A stretch of 37,800 nt of DNA from Nostoc sp. CHAB 5836 (GCF_020829445.1 NZ_JAIVFV010000062.1:1-37800), one strand, 5' to 3'; counted from the stretch's first letter, positions 1 through 8,164 are shown. Made by a program: numbers and translations. The notes: a model not told the origin generated them from the letters alone.

Positions 1-59
1 AGAAAAGTAGCTGCGATATTTAAGTTTGACTTAAGTGGAGTAGGTAGAGGCATTTTAAG

Positions 60-185
60 TATGCCTAAGAAAGTCTACTTGTGGACTCTTCAGAAATCCC
101 CGCGTCTTCAGACCGAGGAAGCTTAAAAGTTCGTAGTCAGGACTTTAGTCCTTATTTTTTAAGCACTAAAGTGCTTACTACAAAC
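60..185. repeat. Hairpin-rich dispersed repeat
   Basis: Bases 1-334 hold no credible gene. This stretch contains short palindromes typical of cyanobacterial intergenic repeats: AGTCTAC/GTGGACT near 72-88, AGGACTTTAGTCCT near 139-153 and AAGCACTAAAGTGCTT near 160-176. The outer GTAGT and ACTAC (near 132 and 178) form a short inverted pair. I recognise the style of repeat but cannot name a family. Bases 1-60 show nothing interpretable. Confidence 0.5.
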
Positions 186-210
186 CTTCAAAACTAGCTT
201 GACAAAGTAT

Positions 211-341
211 TAAGTACGTTGGTGCGAAAAAATTCAAGTATGTTACGAAACGTAAATAAGCTTAAAACCCTTACTAATGACAAATGACGAATGACAAATG
301 ACAGCCTTAGCCAGTTAACTTTAATTGCGCCAAGCTACTTA
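211..341 (+). mobile_element. MITE-like element, family A copy 1 (131 bp)
   Basis: The ends form an imperfect terminal inverted repeat: TAAGTACGTTGGTGCGAA at the left, and the reverse complement TAAGTAGCTTGGCGCAA at the right. The middle carries four 7-mers of the AATGACA type. Related copies lie at 6742-6872, 10765-10885 and, inverted, 30824-31024. No transposase is encoded. The termini begin and end in TA, which would fit TA-targeting (IS630/Tc1-type) mobilisation, but that is inference. The right end overlaps the stop codon of the next gene. Confidence 0.75.
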
Positions 342-1636
342 GTGGCAGTGTGATCGTCTTCTGGTGGAGGCGTTTCTCCTGATAAATTACCTTCTTTAGA
401 TGTAGATTCCGGATCTTTTGTCATTCCATGCTGCTCTTGCCCTCTAAGTCCAAGATATGTTGCAGAACTGATTCCTTGTAGTGTCAGAAGTGTATCATCA
501 AATTCCGGCATTGCGAGATTGTTAATCACTTCCCAAACAAAGAATAGTCCGATGGCAACTGTCCAAATAAATGTTTGGAACCGATGAAAGTTTACTCCAT
601 TAATATCCGATAATATATCCGTGAAAAACCCTTCAGAAATGCTTTGACTACCTTTTCTTTCTTTCTCAGTACCACGCCCATCGATTAAGGAACTACCAAA
701 TGCAGTGACAGAGTTAATTCCTAATAAAATAAGCGATTGTCCAGTGAGAATATTGGTATAATCTCCTGTGATGCCGTAGATAATCAGGTAAGCAGAAAAA
801 ATTAGAAATGTCCAGAAAGCAAGTTGAGTTATCGATAGGCTGAACGGATTTTTATACTCTTCTTTTGAACCCAGAAAAAACTTACCAATTCCCCAACGTT
901 GTTTCTTTCGAGGCATAAACTCTTTTGTAATCAACTTTTCCTCACCATTGATTACTTCTTTTTTAGAGTAAATTCCTTCGATTCCAGGACTACGTAGACT
1001 GTCTCGACCATACCTAATAAATATCAACACAAGAGCTATAACAAGAAGAAGACACAGCCAAAATCGCCACGAAAACAGAACTATTTTTAATTGAGGAGGT
1101 GACAGAGGATCGCTCACCAAAATAGCAACTTTGCCAGGACAGCCGACTCCAACGATCGCATTAATACTGGATTTGATTGTTCCACCAAGCAGGGAATTCC
1201 ATGCAGTTTCAGATACACCACTACGTTCAAGCTGAAAGGCTAACCAATCATTATTAAGAGTTGTCTTTTGATCTTCACCCTGCTCCATGACGCTAACTGG
1301 TTCTCCGTGGAGATTCTCTAGCTGATAGCCATTCAGGTACAACACTAATTGGCGAGGATCAAATGAATTGCCTTTAGGCGTTGCACTTGTGGCTGCTGCT
1401 GACAATCCTTTAACTCTTACCCTGATGCGATCGCCCATCTTAACTTCGTTCCCAACATGATCAGCAATGACTTGTTCAGTTCTCAGAGCCGAAGGAACTG
1501 AACAAGTTGGAGAGGATGCAAAATTTACAGAAGGGACATTTGAACTATTTTGAGCGATCGCAACAAAGTTGATAGAAACAACCAGAGAAAACACCAACAG
1601 AAAAATAGCAGTAAATATTTTAGCATTTCTATACAT
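335..1636 (-). CDS. Membrane protein of unknown function with duplicated two-helix unit
   Basis: I do not recognise a named family. The 433-residue product starts with a signal-peptide-like hydrophobic stretch (AIFLLVFSLVVSINFVAIAQ). A periplasmic-type domain of about 150 residues follows. Then come a membrane helix (FWLCLLLVIALVLIFI), a cytoplasmic-type segment rich in K and E, and two hydrophobic hairpins. The two hairpins resemble each other: QLAFWT...LLGINSVTAFG and QTFIWT...LQGISSATYLG, which suggests an internal duplication. The tail is polar. I chose the ATG at 1634-1636; an upstream in-frame TTG would add six residues but puts no better Shine-Dalgarno in place. The TAG stop and last Lys codon lie inside the terminal repeat of a MITE-like element. 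The following gene is a transposon, so context gives no functional clue. Confidence 0.8.
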   Translation of the reverse strand: MYRNAKIFTAIFLLVFSLVVSINFVAIAQNSSNVPSVNFASSPTCSVPSALRTEQVIADHVGNEVKMGDRIRVRVKGLSAAATSATPKGNSFDPRQLVLYLNGYQLENLHGEPVSVMEQGEDQKTTLNNDWLAFQLERSGVSETAWNSLLGGTIKSSINAIVGVGCPGKVAILVSDPLSPPQLKIVLFSWRFWLCLLLVIALVLIFIRYGRDSLRSPGIEGIYSKKEVINGEEKLITKEFMPRKKQRWGIGKFFLGSKEEYKNPFSLSITQLAFWTFLIFSAYLIIYGITGDYTNILTGQSLILLGINSVTAFGSSLIDGRGTEKERKGSQSISEGFFTDILSDINGVNFHRFQTFIWTVAIGLFFVWEVINNLAMPEFDDTLLTLQGISSATYLGLRGQEQHGMTKDPESTSKEGNLSGETPPPEDDHTATK

Positions 1637-1900
1637 TGCTCGGAATTCCACCAACAGTGATTACTATGTCGGTAGTGTAACCATACTTGAGTCATTCCGT
1701 ATAGTGAACTACCCCAACCTAAGACGGACGTAGCTCTCCCAATTCATCGGGAATAGCCAAGAGAACTCCATAGTTGAATACGCTTGGGTTAAGGCTAAAA
1801 CTCTGTTACAAACACCCTCTTACGCAAAATCATGAAAAAACGAATCGCATTCGCGATATAATATTATTTTATCTGCAATATTCAATAATAAAATATACAG

Positions 1901-3064
1901 ATGATAGTAAGAGAAGCCAAACTACTAAAGGGATCTAAGGAACAATACCAAGCTATTGATGATGCAATTCGCACTGCCCAGTTTATTAGAAATAAAGCGG
2001 TTCGCTATTGGATGGATAATCAAGGGGTTGGTAAAGCTGACTTATATAAACTGTGCTCATATTTAGCAGCCGAATTTGACTTTGCTTTCAAGTTAAACTC
2101 TGCTGCGCGTCAAGCCAGTGCCGAAAGAGCTTGGGCTGCTATTTCTAGTTTTTATAAGCGTTGCAAAAAGCAGGAGAAAAATAAAGGTTATCCGAAATTT
2201 AAAAAACATTGTCGTTCTGTAGAGTACAAAGTTTCGGGATGGAAACTATCAGATGATTGCATGATCATCAATTTCACTGATGGTTTTCAAATTGGAACAT
2301 TGTCTTTATTCTGCAACAAAGAAACGCGCGTTGACCTTCATAGACTTAAGATTAACCGTGTACGAGTAGTCAGAAGAGCAGATGGGTATCATGCTCAATT
2401 CTGTTTTGATGCTGACCGTAAAGAAGTTGGGGAATTCACTGGTAACGTTGTTGGATTGGACTTGGGGTTAAAATATTTTACCAAAGACCAAAATGATAAT
2501 GCTGTAATTTATCCCCAATTTCTGAGAAAGTCAGAACGGAGACTTAAAAAAGCTCAGAAGCGGTTGAGTAAGAAGTTTGTTAAAGGTAAAAAACCTCAGT
2601 CAATCAATTATCACCGAAGCCGGAAACGACTAGGTAGAGTTCATCTAAAAATCCAAAGGCAGCGTAAAGATTGGGCTATAAAGCAAGCCCGATGCGTGGT
2701 TCACTCTAACGATGTGATTGTCTATGAGGATTTGAAGATTGGGAACATGGTCAAAAATCACCATTTGGCTAAGTCGATTTCTGACGCTAGTTGGTATCAG
2801 TTCACTCAATGGCTAGACTACTACGGAAAAATCTGGGATAAAGCAGTTGTCGCGGTGTCGCCTAACTACACATCTCAGGACTGTAGCCATTGTGGACATA
2901 GAATAAAAAAGTCACTTAGCATCCGAACTCATTCATGTTCTAACTGTGGGATAGAAATTTGTAGAGATAGAAATGCTGCGATTAATATCCTCAAAAAGGG
3001 AATGAAAATGTTAGGGATGGAGTGGCAAAACAGTACTTCTGGGCAAGAAGAATCTGCCTCGTAA
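1901..3064 (+). CDS. tnpB: RNA-guided endonuclease TnpB
   Basis: The 387-residue protein is a TnpB of the IS200/IS605 superfamily, ancestral to Cas12 nucleases. The family cleaves DNA guided by an RNA made from the transposon right end. The RuvC-like site looks intact: Asp in VVGLDLGLKYF (about residue 187), Glu in VIVYEDLKIGNM (about 276) and Asp in CRDRNAAINIL (about 358). A four-Cys zinc ribbon (CSHCG and CSNCG) lies between the last two. The N-terminal half has the usual helical region with conserved KKHCRS- and YPKFK-type motifs. The length is typical and there are no frameshifts. The start is ATG, with an AT-rich leader and no clear Shine-Dalgarno. No tnpA is adjacent. Confidence 0.93.
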   Translation: MIVREAKLLKGSKEQYQAIDDAIRTAQFIRNKAVRYWMDNQGVGKADLYKLCSYLAAEFDFAFKLNSAARQASAERAWAAISSFYKRCKKQEKNKGYPKFKKHCRSVEYKVSGWKLSDDCMIINFTDGFQIGTLSLFCNKETRVDLHRLKINRVRVVRRADGYHAQFCFDADRKEVGEFTGNVVGLDLGLKYFTKDQNDNAVIYPQFLRKSERRLKKAQKRLSKKFVKGKKPQSINYHRSRKRLGRVHLKIQRQRKDWAIKQARCVVHSNDVIVYEDLKIGNMVKNHHLAKSISDASWYQFTQWLDYYGKIWDKAVVAVSPNYTSQDCSHCGHRIKKSLSIRTHSCSNCGIEICRDRNAAINILKKGMKMLGMEWQNSTSGQEESAS

Positions 3065-3182
3065 GAGGGAAAGCATGGGGAGAAGACCACCAGTACTATT
3101 GATGGGAAACTTGATATAGCAAGCGGATTTCTGTGAACCATGAATTAGAATCCCTGTACCTTCAGGTCAGGGAGTATGTCAA
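3065..3182 (+). ncRNA. Candidate omega-RNA scaffold / IS right end
   Basis: In characterised TnpB systems the guide-RNA scaffold is the transcript of the tnpB 3' end plus the right end, and the guide is the DNA just beyond it. Here the stretch after the tnpB stop carries the stem at 3152-3172 and ends in TCAA at 3182. The predicted guide would start at 3183, in the 36-bp leader of dapB. The structure is seen in the sequence; transcription is inferred. Confidence 0.55.
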
Positions 3183-3218
3183 AATTCGCTTATTGACTCA
3201 AAAAGTATTTCTCGACCT

Positions 3219-4055
3219 ATGACGAATCAAGCTCCTATACCGGTTATTGTCAACGGTGCTGCTGGCAAAATGGGCCGTGAGGTGGTTAAGGCAGTGGCCC
3301 AAGCGCCTGACTTAAACTTAGTGGGTGCAATTGACCACAGTTTGGAATATCAAGATCAAGATGCTGGAGAATTAGCGGGTTTAAGCGAACCTCTAGAAGT
3401 GCCAATTACCAATCAATTAGAACCGATGTTGGGGTATGTGGCTGGCGACAGACAGTCTCCTCCAGGAGTGATTGTAGACTTTACCCATCCTGATTCAGTT
3501 TATGACAATATTCGCAGTGCGATCGCTTACGGTATTCGTCCTGTAGTCGGCACTACTGGTTTAAGTCTAGAACAAATTCAAGACTTGGCAGACTTTGCCG
3601 ATAAAGCTAGCACTGGTTGTTTAATTATTCCCAACTTCTCCATTGGTATGGTGCTATTGCAACAAGCTGCGATCGTCGCCTCCCAATATTTTGACCATGT
3701 GGAAATTATCGAACTGCATCATAACCAAAAAGCTGATGCACCCAGTGGTACTGCCATTCAAACAGCGCAGTTATTAGGAGAATTGGGTAAAACTTTTAAC
3801 TCTGCTGTTGTAGAAGAAACCGAGAAATTACCAGGAGCGAGGGGGAGTGTAGCACAGGAAGGGATTAGAATTCATAGCGTCCGCTTGCCGGGATTGATTG
3901 CCCATCAGGAAGTTATTTTTGGCGCAGCAGGACAGATTTATACTTTACGACATGATACGAGCGATCGCGCTTGTTATATGCCAGGAGTGCTATTAGCGAT
4001 TCGCAAAGTCTTAGCGCTAAAGTCGTTAGTATATGGATTAGAAAAAATACTTTAA
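3219..4055 (+). CDS. dapB: 4-hydroxy-tetrahydrodipicolinate reductase
   Basis: This cytosolic enzyme reduces 4-hydroxy-tetrahydrodipicolinate with NAD(P)H in the diaminopimelate/lysine pathway, which supplies peptidoglycan cross-links. The N-terminus has the nucleotide-binding motif [13 protein letters not shown] (about residues 11-23). VVGTTGLS lies near residue 110. The substrate and catalytic motif [15 protein letters not shown] is at about residues 167-181. At 278 residues the length fits the cyanobacterial family. The start is an ATG, supported by the position of the Rossmann motif; no good Shine-Dalgarno is seen. The gene lies 37 bp downstream of the right end of a TnpB element, so its native promoter region has probably been displaced or replaced. 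Confidence 0.96.
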   Translation: MTNQAPIPVIVNGAAGKMGREVVKAVAQAPDLNLVGAIDHSLEYQDQDAGELAGLSEPLEVPITNQLEPMLGYVAGDRQSPPGVIVDFTHPDSVYDNIRSAIAYGIRPVVGTTGLSLEQIQDLADFADKASTGCLIIPNFSIGMVLLQQAAIVASQYFDHVEIIELHHNQKADAPSGTAIQTAQLLGELGKTFNSAVVEETEKLPGARGSVAQEGIRIHSVRLPGLIAHQEVIFGAAGQIYTLRHDTSDRACYMPGVLLAIRKVLALKSLVYGLEKIL

Positions 4056-4094
4056 ACTTTAAACACACTATCCAGTATCCATCACTCAGCACTC

Positions 4095-4784
4095 ATGTTA
4101 GTACCACTGACTCGCCAGAAATTTGAACAAGTTGTCCCCTTAATTGCCACTGGTTTACAGTACAAGTACTACTGGGGTAAGTTCTCAAATTTTTTGCAAC
4201 GGCTGTTAATTTCTGTAGTTGCAGTAGTTGTTATTTTGCTTGTAACATTCGTTTTCAAGCTTGAGTTTGCTTCAATAGTATTTGTGCTAGGGGTAATTAG
4301 CGCTTTTTTTTGGCTGTGGTATCCAGTGTTTCAAGCAAGTATGCGGAATTTGCAATGTCGCCGTTATAAGTACGGCGGCTTTTTCCGTGGTCGAGTTCTA
4401 GATTGGTGGATTACAGACCAGTTGATGGGTAAAACCGAAACAGTCAACAGCAAAGGCGAATTAGTGATTATAGAAAACCGAGAAAAACAGATAAACTTAG
4501 AGCTAGGTGATGAAACAGGATTTACCATTGAGTTTGTAGCACCATTACGTCCTGCTCACAAAGTTATTACTCGCGGTCAAATTGCAGAAATGGTAGTGAT
4601 GTCAAATCGCCCAGATTTGAGCAGTATTGAACAATTTAGCGATATATACTTTCCCAATCGTGACCTGTGGATCAGTGATTACCCGTATCTGCGACGTGAT
4701 TTCTTTAACGAAGTTGGTCAGCGCTTAGGTAGAGACCAACAACAAAAACCGCGTCGGCGGCGTCGAGTAGAAGAGCTAGATTAA
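4095..4784 (+). CDS. Conserved cyanobacterial membrane protein, unknown function
   Basis: The 229-residue product has two adjacent membrane helices (about residues 35-57 and 59-77: LLISVVAVVVILLVTFVFKL and FASIVFVLGVISAFFWLWYP). A soluble domain of about 130 residues follows, then a strongly basic C-terminus (KPRRRRRVEELD). It begins 39 bp after dapB on the same strand, so co-transcription is likely. Similar proteins are often mislabelled as transporter permeases; nothing here supports a transport function. I can state topology but not a role. Confidence 0.8.
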   Translation: MLVPLTRQKFEQVVPLIATGLQYKYYWGKFSNFLQRLLISVVAVVVILLVTFVFKLEFASIVFVLGVISAFFWLWYPVFQASMRNLQCRRYKYGGFFRGRVLDWWITDQLMGKTETVNSKGELVIIENREKQINLELGDETGFTIEFVAPLRPAHKVITRGQIAEMVVMSNRPDLSSIEQFSDIYFPNRDLWISDYPYLRRDFFNEVGQRLGRDQQQKPRRRRRVEELD

Positions 4785-4898
4785 ATCGTCAAATTCTTAT
4801 CTAAAGTTACTCATAGTTGGTCACAGTCAGGCGCCAGTTGCTTCTTCCTTGGCGCTAGGGCGTGTTTTCAAACTCGAAGATCCCCGCTAACCCCCCTT

Positions 4899-5064
4899 AG
4901 AGGATGTTTGAAAAGTCCTCTTGTTGGTAGCAAAACGTTTTAGATCCCCCTAAATCCCCCGATAAATTAGGGGACTTTAATTCCGGTTCCCCCCTTTTTA
5001 AGGGGGGCTAGGGGGGATCTAAAAGTGTCTAAAGTCACAGTCAAATACTTTTCAAACATCCTCT
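4899..5064. mobile_element. MITE-like element, family B (166 bp)
   Basis: The two ends are a perfect 18-bp inverted repeat, AGAGGATGTTTGAAAAGT at 4899-4916 and its complement at 5047-5064. TTA flanks both GAGGATG and its mirror end, a possible 3-bp target duplication. The interior is C/G-tract rich, with AAGGGGGGCTAGGGGGGATC, and has no coding capacity. Related copies lie at 14136-14301 and 14302-14475. The remainder of the gap (5065-5196) holds a CTCCCCC/GGGGGAG palindrome and no gene. Confidence 0.75.
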
Positions 5065-5196
5065 TAAAAAGGCAGGGTGGTTTCATACAAGCAGAGAAAA
5101 ACTAAAACTGGGTTTCAAAGCCTCTCCCCCCGTGGGGGAGAGGAATGGAAGTGAGGGGAAAAACCTGGACACAAAACGAGAAATCAAGACTTAATC

Positions 5197-5224
5197 ATTA
5201 CGAATTACGAATTACGAATTACGA
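5197..5224. repeat. 7-mer tandem repeat (ATTACGA)
   Basis: Three to four head-to-tail copies of ATTACGA form a short tandemly repeated sequence. The array contains the stop codon (TAA, 5219-5221) of the minus-strand beta-helix gene. Confidence 0.7.
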
Positions 5225-6664
5225 AGGGGAGCATCCTACTTTGATAAGTTTCTCTTTCAACTTATAGGTCACTGGCTCACAAACAAAACCTCCTGACTTA
5301 GGCTGTACATAAATTTCCATAGGTGGATTTTGTTTATTTAACTGTGATTTCCAATCGCCAGCTATTTTTTTCAAAATGGGATGCTTGCTTATAAACTCCG
5401 AGTTTGCAACAATATCGTTGGGCCCGTTAACACTTGCATTAGAACTATTGGCATATATATTATAGTCATAAATAATGTTTGTACTTTTCCATTTAACGGT
5501 AACATTTTTGTCAGGATAAGCATACATAATATTATTTAAAATTTTCACGTCAGATGACGCATTAGCAAATATTTGCCCACCTGTAATTTCTCGACTTTGA
5601 TTATTTAAAAACGCTGTATTATTTACAATATCAACACGTTCACTTAAATATGTATGAATGCCTGAACCACCATTATTAAATGTCAGATTGTTTTTAACTA
5701 AAGTACGTCCTTTATATACACCCCACGGCGATTTGATCTGAGTACTTCTTGAATCATCGATAATAATGCCATTCCCATCCGTAATAGTTCCAGTCTTAAT
5801 CCAGGGAATGTATTGCCGATTATTATAGACCTTGTTGTTCCTTGCGAACATTTTATATCCCTGGTAGCTATCAGAGTTCCAATTATGCAAAAACGAAATG
5901 CCACTGCAAGCGTAGACAGAGTACCAGCCATTATTGAATATTACATTATTATCTATCGTCACATAGTCTGATTCCATTGCTCCAATGCCTCCTCCCCCAC
6001 AATCGTGTACATTGTTGTTGACAATGCGTATATGGTGAGTATGACCCTTTCTTCGCCCATCAACACTAATGCAGTTTCCATTTGTCAGGGGGTTGAGTTT
6101 CTTAGTCTTCTGACTCATAGCATAATCAAGGGTTACATTGGCATTGTTTCCTATTACCTCAAGCCCATTTACCTCAATATATGACGCTCCATCTCGAATC
6201 AAAACTCCATTCCATCCATTAGACTTAAGTTTTGGGAAATGTCCCGGATATGCTTTATATTTAATCCACGCATTTGCATTTCCAGAGCGAGTAATCAATA
6301 AGACATCTCCATTCGGTCTTGCATTCGTATATACTCCATTCATAATCAGTACGGTATCCCCAGGCTTCGTCAGATTTGCCGCCTTTTGAATAGTCCTAAA
6401 AGGGGATGAGGAAGAAACTCCACTATTTTTGTCCTTTCCACTACCACTAACATAGTATGTTTTCGGAGTCGCTTTAGTGCTGATGACCTTGCTACTGGAT
6501 AGGATGATTTCCTGATTATCAGTGGATACCTGACGGACGTTTTTCATTAAAGATACTTTTATCCTTTCTCCCTCAGTCAAAAGACTTAATACCACGGGGA
6601 TTGCAAGATATGCGCTTAAATTGAAACCTGGAATTACCACAAGAAAAGGCTCCTTAATCGGCAC
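5219..6664 (-). CDS. Right-handed parallel beta-helix protein (pectate-lyase-like, exported)
   Basis: The 481-residue protein begins with a hydrophobic N-terminal segment (FLVVIPGFNLSAYLAIPVVL) that may act as a signal or anchor. A DUF1565-type opening follows, with YYVSGSGKDKNSG, SSPFRTIQKAA and KPGDTVLIMNGVYTN (about residues 70-115). After that come repeated NN-rich coils such as HIRIVNNNVHDCGGGGIG, YVTIDNNVIFNN, LVKNNLTFNNGGSGIHTY and VDIVNNTAFLNN, typical of parallel beta-helices that bind or cleave polysaccharides. A substrate cannot be assigned. The start used is GTG at 6662-6664; an ATG 39 codons later is possible. The Shine-Dalgarno is weak. The stop lies inside a 7-mer tandem repeat. 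The gene is alone on its strand between repeats. Confidence 0.85.
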   Translation of the reverse strand: MPIKEPFLVVIPGFNLSAYLAIPVVLSLLTEGERIKVSLMKNVRQVSTDNQEIILSSSKVISTKATPKTYYVSGSGKDKNSGVSSSSPFRTIQKAANLTKPGDTVLIMNGVYTNARPNGDVLLITRSGNANAWIKYKAYPGHFPKLKSNGWNGVLIRDGASYIEVNGLEVIGNNANVTLDYAMSQKTKKLNPLTNGNCISVDGRRKGHTHHIRIVNNNVHDCGGGGIGAMESDYVTIDNNVIFNNGWYSVYACSGISFLHNWNSDSYQGYKMFARNNKVYNNRQYIPWIKTGTITDGNGIIIDDSRSTQIKSPWGVYKGRTLVKNNLTFNNGGSGIHTYLSERVDIVNNTAFLNNQSREITGGQIFANASSDVKILNNIMYAYPDKNVTVKWKSTNIIYDYNIYANSSNASVNGPNDIVANSEFISKHPILKKIAGDWKSQLNKQNPPMEIYVQPKSGGFVCEPVTYKLKEKLIKVGCSPS

Positions 6665-6741
6665 TACTTAACAAAAATATCAGGATATTCAGTAATTTTG
6701 AATACTCTTTTGGATACAGAATACAATAGAGCCGACTTTCC

Positions 6742-6872
6742 TAAGTAAGTCGGCAAGAATAAATCAAACTATGTTACGAAACGTAAATACACCTGAAACC
6801 CTTATAAATGACGAAGGACAAGTGACAAATGACAGCCTTAGCCAGTTAGCTTTATTTGCGCCGCTCTACTTA
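6742..6872 (+). mobile_element. MITE-like element, family A copy 2 (131 bp, diverged)
   Basis: This has the same length and end structure as the copy at 211-341, with a degenerate left end (TAAGTAAGTCGGCAAGAA) and a right end of TTTGCGCCGCTCTACTTA. The four internal 7-mers have decayed (AATGACG, AAGGACA, AGTGACA, AATGACA). The final TTA is the stop codon (TAA) of the minus-strand cobH gene. Confidence 0.7.
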
Positions 6873-7499
6873 ACTCCCCCGATTACCATCTTGTCCATAG
6901 GCTTGCCAAGCCAAGTCTACCAATCCATCAACGATCGCAGCTGCTACAACTGCATTACCCTTGCGACTGTCAATTGTAATATGAGGCACTAGAGAGTCTT
7001 GTAAGCGCTCCTTAGCTTCATCAACATTTACAAATCTCGCTGGAGTCGCAATTATTAAAGCAGGTCTAATTTCCTCAGCTTCAATTAAATCCACCAGTGC
7101 TGTCAGTGCTGTTTGCGCTTGACCCACCACAAAAATGCCCTCTGGATAACGCTTTGCAAAAGTTTCTATTCCCCATGCGGCGCGAGTTTTTTCTTTTTGG
7201 GGGCGTGTTAGAGCTTCCATGCTGCAATACATCGGATTAGCAAAAGTGTTTTGAATGTCGTAAGCAATACCTACTTGTACCATCGGCACATCTACCACAA
7301 TCGTGGTACGCGCGGCTAATGCTGCTGCTCCAGCTTGCAAGGCACGCTCAGAAAAGCGAATCAAAGACTTATACTCAAAGTCAGCCGTAGCGTAGATTAC
7401 CCGACGCACAATCTCATACTCTGCGGGTGAAAAGACATGATCACCAATTTCACTATCAATGATTGCTAAACTTTGAGCATCAGTTACGTGCCATTCCAT
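6870..7499 (-). CDS. cobH: Precorrin-8X methylmutase (cobalt-precorrin-8 methylmutase)
   Basis: The enzyme moves the C-11 methyl group to C-12 of the corrin ring, giving hydrogenobyrinic acid or cobyrinate in cobalamin synthesis. The 209-residue protein keeps the family features: VTDAQSLAIIDSEIG near the N-terminus, VRRVIYATADFEY with the substrate-binding region, VDVPMVQVGI, and VGQAQTALTALVDLIE with IIATPARFVNVDEAK. The start is ATG at 7497-7499; an in-frame TTG six codons upstream is less likely. The stop codon is the end of a MITE-like repeat. I looked for a cobalamin riboswitch upstream and saw none. No other cob genes are in the window. Confidence 0.95.
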   Translation of the reverse strand: MEWHVTDAQSLAIIDSEIGDHVFSPAEYEIVRRVIYATADFEYKSLIRFSERALQAGAAALAARTTIVVDVPMVQVGIAYDIQNTFANPMYCSMEALTRPQKEKTRAAWGIETFAKRYPEGIFVVGQAQTALTALVDLIEAEEIRPALIIATPARFVNVDEAKERLQDSLVPHITIDSRKGNAVVAAAIVDGLVDLAWQAYGQDGNRGS

Positions 7500-7545
7500 T
7501 TTTGTTGAGCTTCTCAAATATTAGCTTTCAGCTTATCAGCTTCAG

Positions 7546-7586
7546 AGAGTTAGGAGTTAGGAGTTAGAAGTTAGGAGTTTGGAGTT
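7546..7586. repeat. 7-mer tandem repeat (GTTAGGA)
   Basis: Four to five degenerate head-to-tail copies of GTTAGGA or GTTAGAA form a short tandem repeat upstream of cobH. The same motif appears in inverted form at 31062-31095. Confidence 0.65.
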
Positions 7587-7789
7587 TTTAACGTGTCGCC
7601 CAAGTCCCCACCTTCAATGTACTCATCTCTGTGGGGATAGGGAGCGGGGGTTGAGGATTACATCTGGAATTGATTTAAAACTCAAGTAAAAACAAATTCT
7701 GGATGGATGACGAATCCCCAGAATTTTCTGGTAAAATATTTGCCATCTTGACCACCAATGCCATAAGCGAAAACCTTTTCTTATAGGTA

Positions 7790-7960
7790 TGTGTCGCATC
7801 GCCTTTGGCGTCTCCCCTTGGGAGAAGAGAAAGATTTGGGTCTTGGGAACCAGGACTCCTGCCCTTGGAGGGAATGTAAGACCAAAAAAACTACGGAGTA
7901 ATTGATGGCTATTGCCGATGAATTGGGAAGCTCCGTCCGTCTTACGGCGGAGTAGTTCAC
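7790..7960 (+). mobile_element. Possible orphan right end of an IS200/IS605 element
   Basis: A strong hairpin, CTCCG-CCGT with ACGG-CGGAG arms at about 7930-7952, is followed by TAGTTCAC. This resembles cyanobacterial IS605-type right ends. The preceding 60 bp could encode a TnpB-like C-terminal tail (GTRTPALGGNVRPKKLRSN before a stop), but no tnpB body is present. If real, it is a decayed element that keeps only its right end. The rest of 7500-7974 shows no gene. Confidence 0.35.
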
Positions 7961-7974
7961 TTAACTAACGCGAT

Positions 7975-8097
7975 GTGCAACTTATTCTTAAAACCTCACT
8001 TCCATTCCTCTCTCCGACACGAAGAGAGGCTTTGATTCTTGCTCCCCTTCCCTTGTAGGGAAGGGGCTGGGGGTTAGGTTTGAGAGTAAAGTTGCAC
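7975..8097. mobile_element. MITE-like inverted-repeat element (GTGCAACTT ends)
   Basis: The ends are GTGCAACTTATTCTTAAAAC at 7975 and, on the other strand from 8097, GTGCAACTTTACTCTCAAAC, an imperfect terminal inverted repeat of about 20 bp. The interior has CCCCTTCCCTTGTAGGGAAG palindromic repeats. A half copy beginning GTGCAACTTTCTTTCAAATC is at 10331. No open frame here looks coding. Confidence 0.6.
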
Positions 8098-8164
8098 ACG
8101 GCGTTTAACTCATAACTCAGCAAGAAGTTTGAGTGGCGACTTGGGCCACTCAAATCTTCGGTAG

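Larger units (their letters stand above)
1840..3182 (+). mobile_element. IS200/IS605-superfamily element, TnpB only (IS1341-like)
   Basis: The element contains tnpB but no Y1 transposase tnpA. The right end is convincing: a hairpin at 3152-3172 (CCCTG and CAGGG arms enclosing ACCT/AGGT) followed by GGAGTATGTCAA, ending in the TCAA found at the right cleavage site of this superfamily. The left boundary is uncertain. A small CGAA/TTCG hairpin lies at about 1840-1853, and I could not fix the target-adjacent motif. The element sits about 37 bp upstream of dapB. With no TnpA here, movement would depend on a transposase supplied elsewhere. Confidence 0.7.

Noticed and set aside
2929..3141. Antisense 70-residue frame over the tnpB 3' end
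   Set aside because: It is a shadow of the tnpB coding strand with no independent signals.
7500..7700. Cobalamin riboswitch upstream of cobH
   Set aside because: I looked for a B12-box-like motif in the minus-strand leader and found none.
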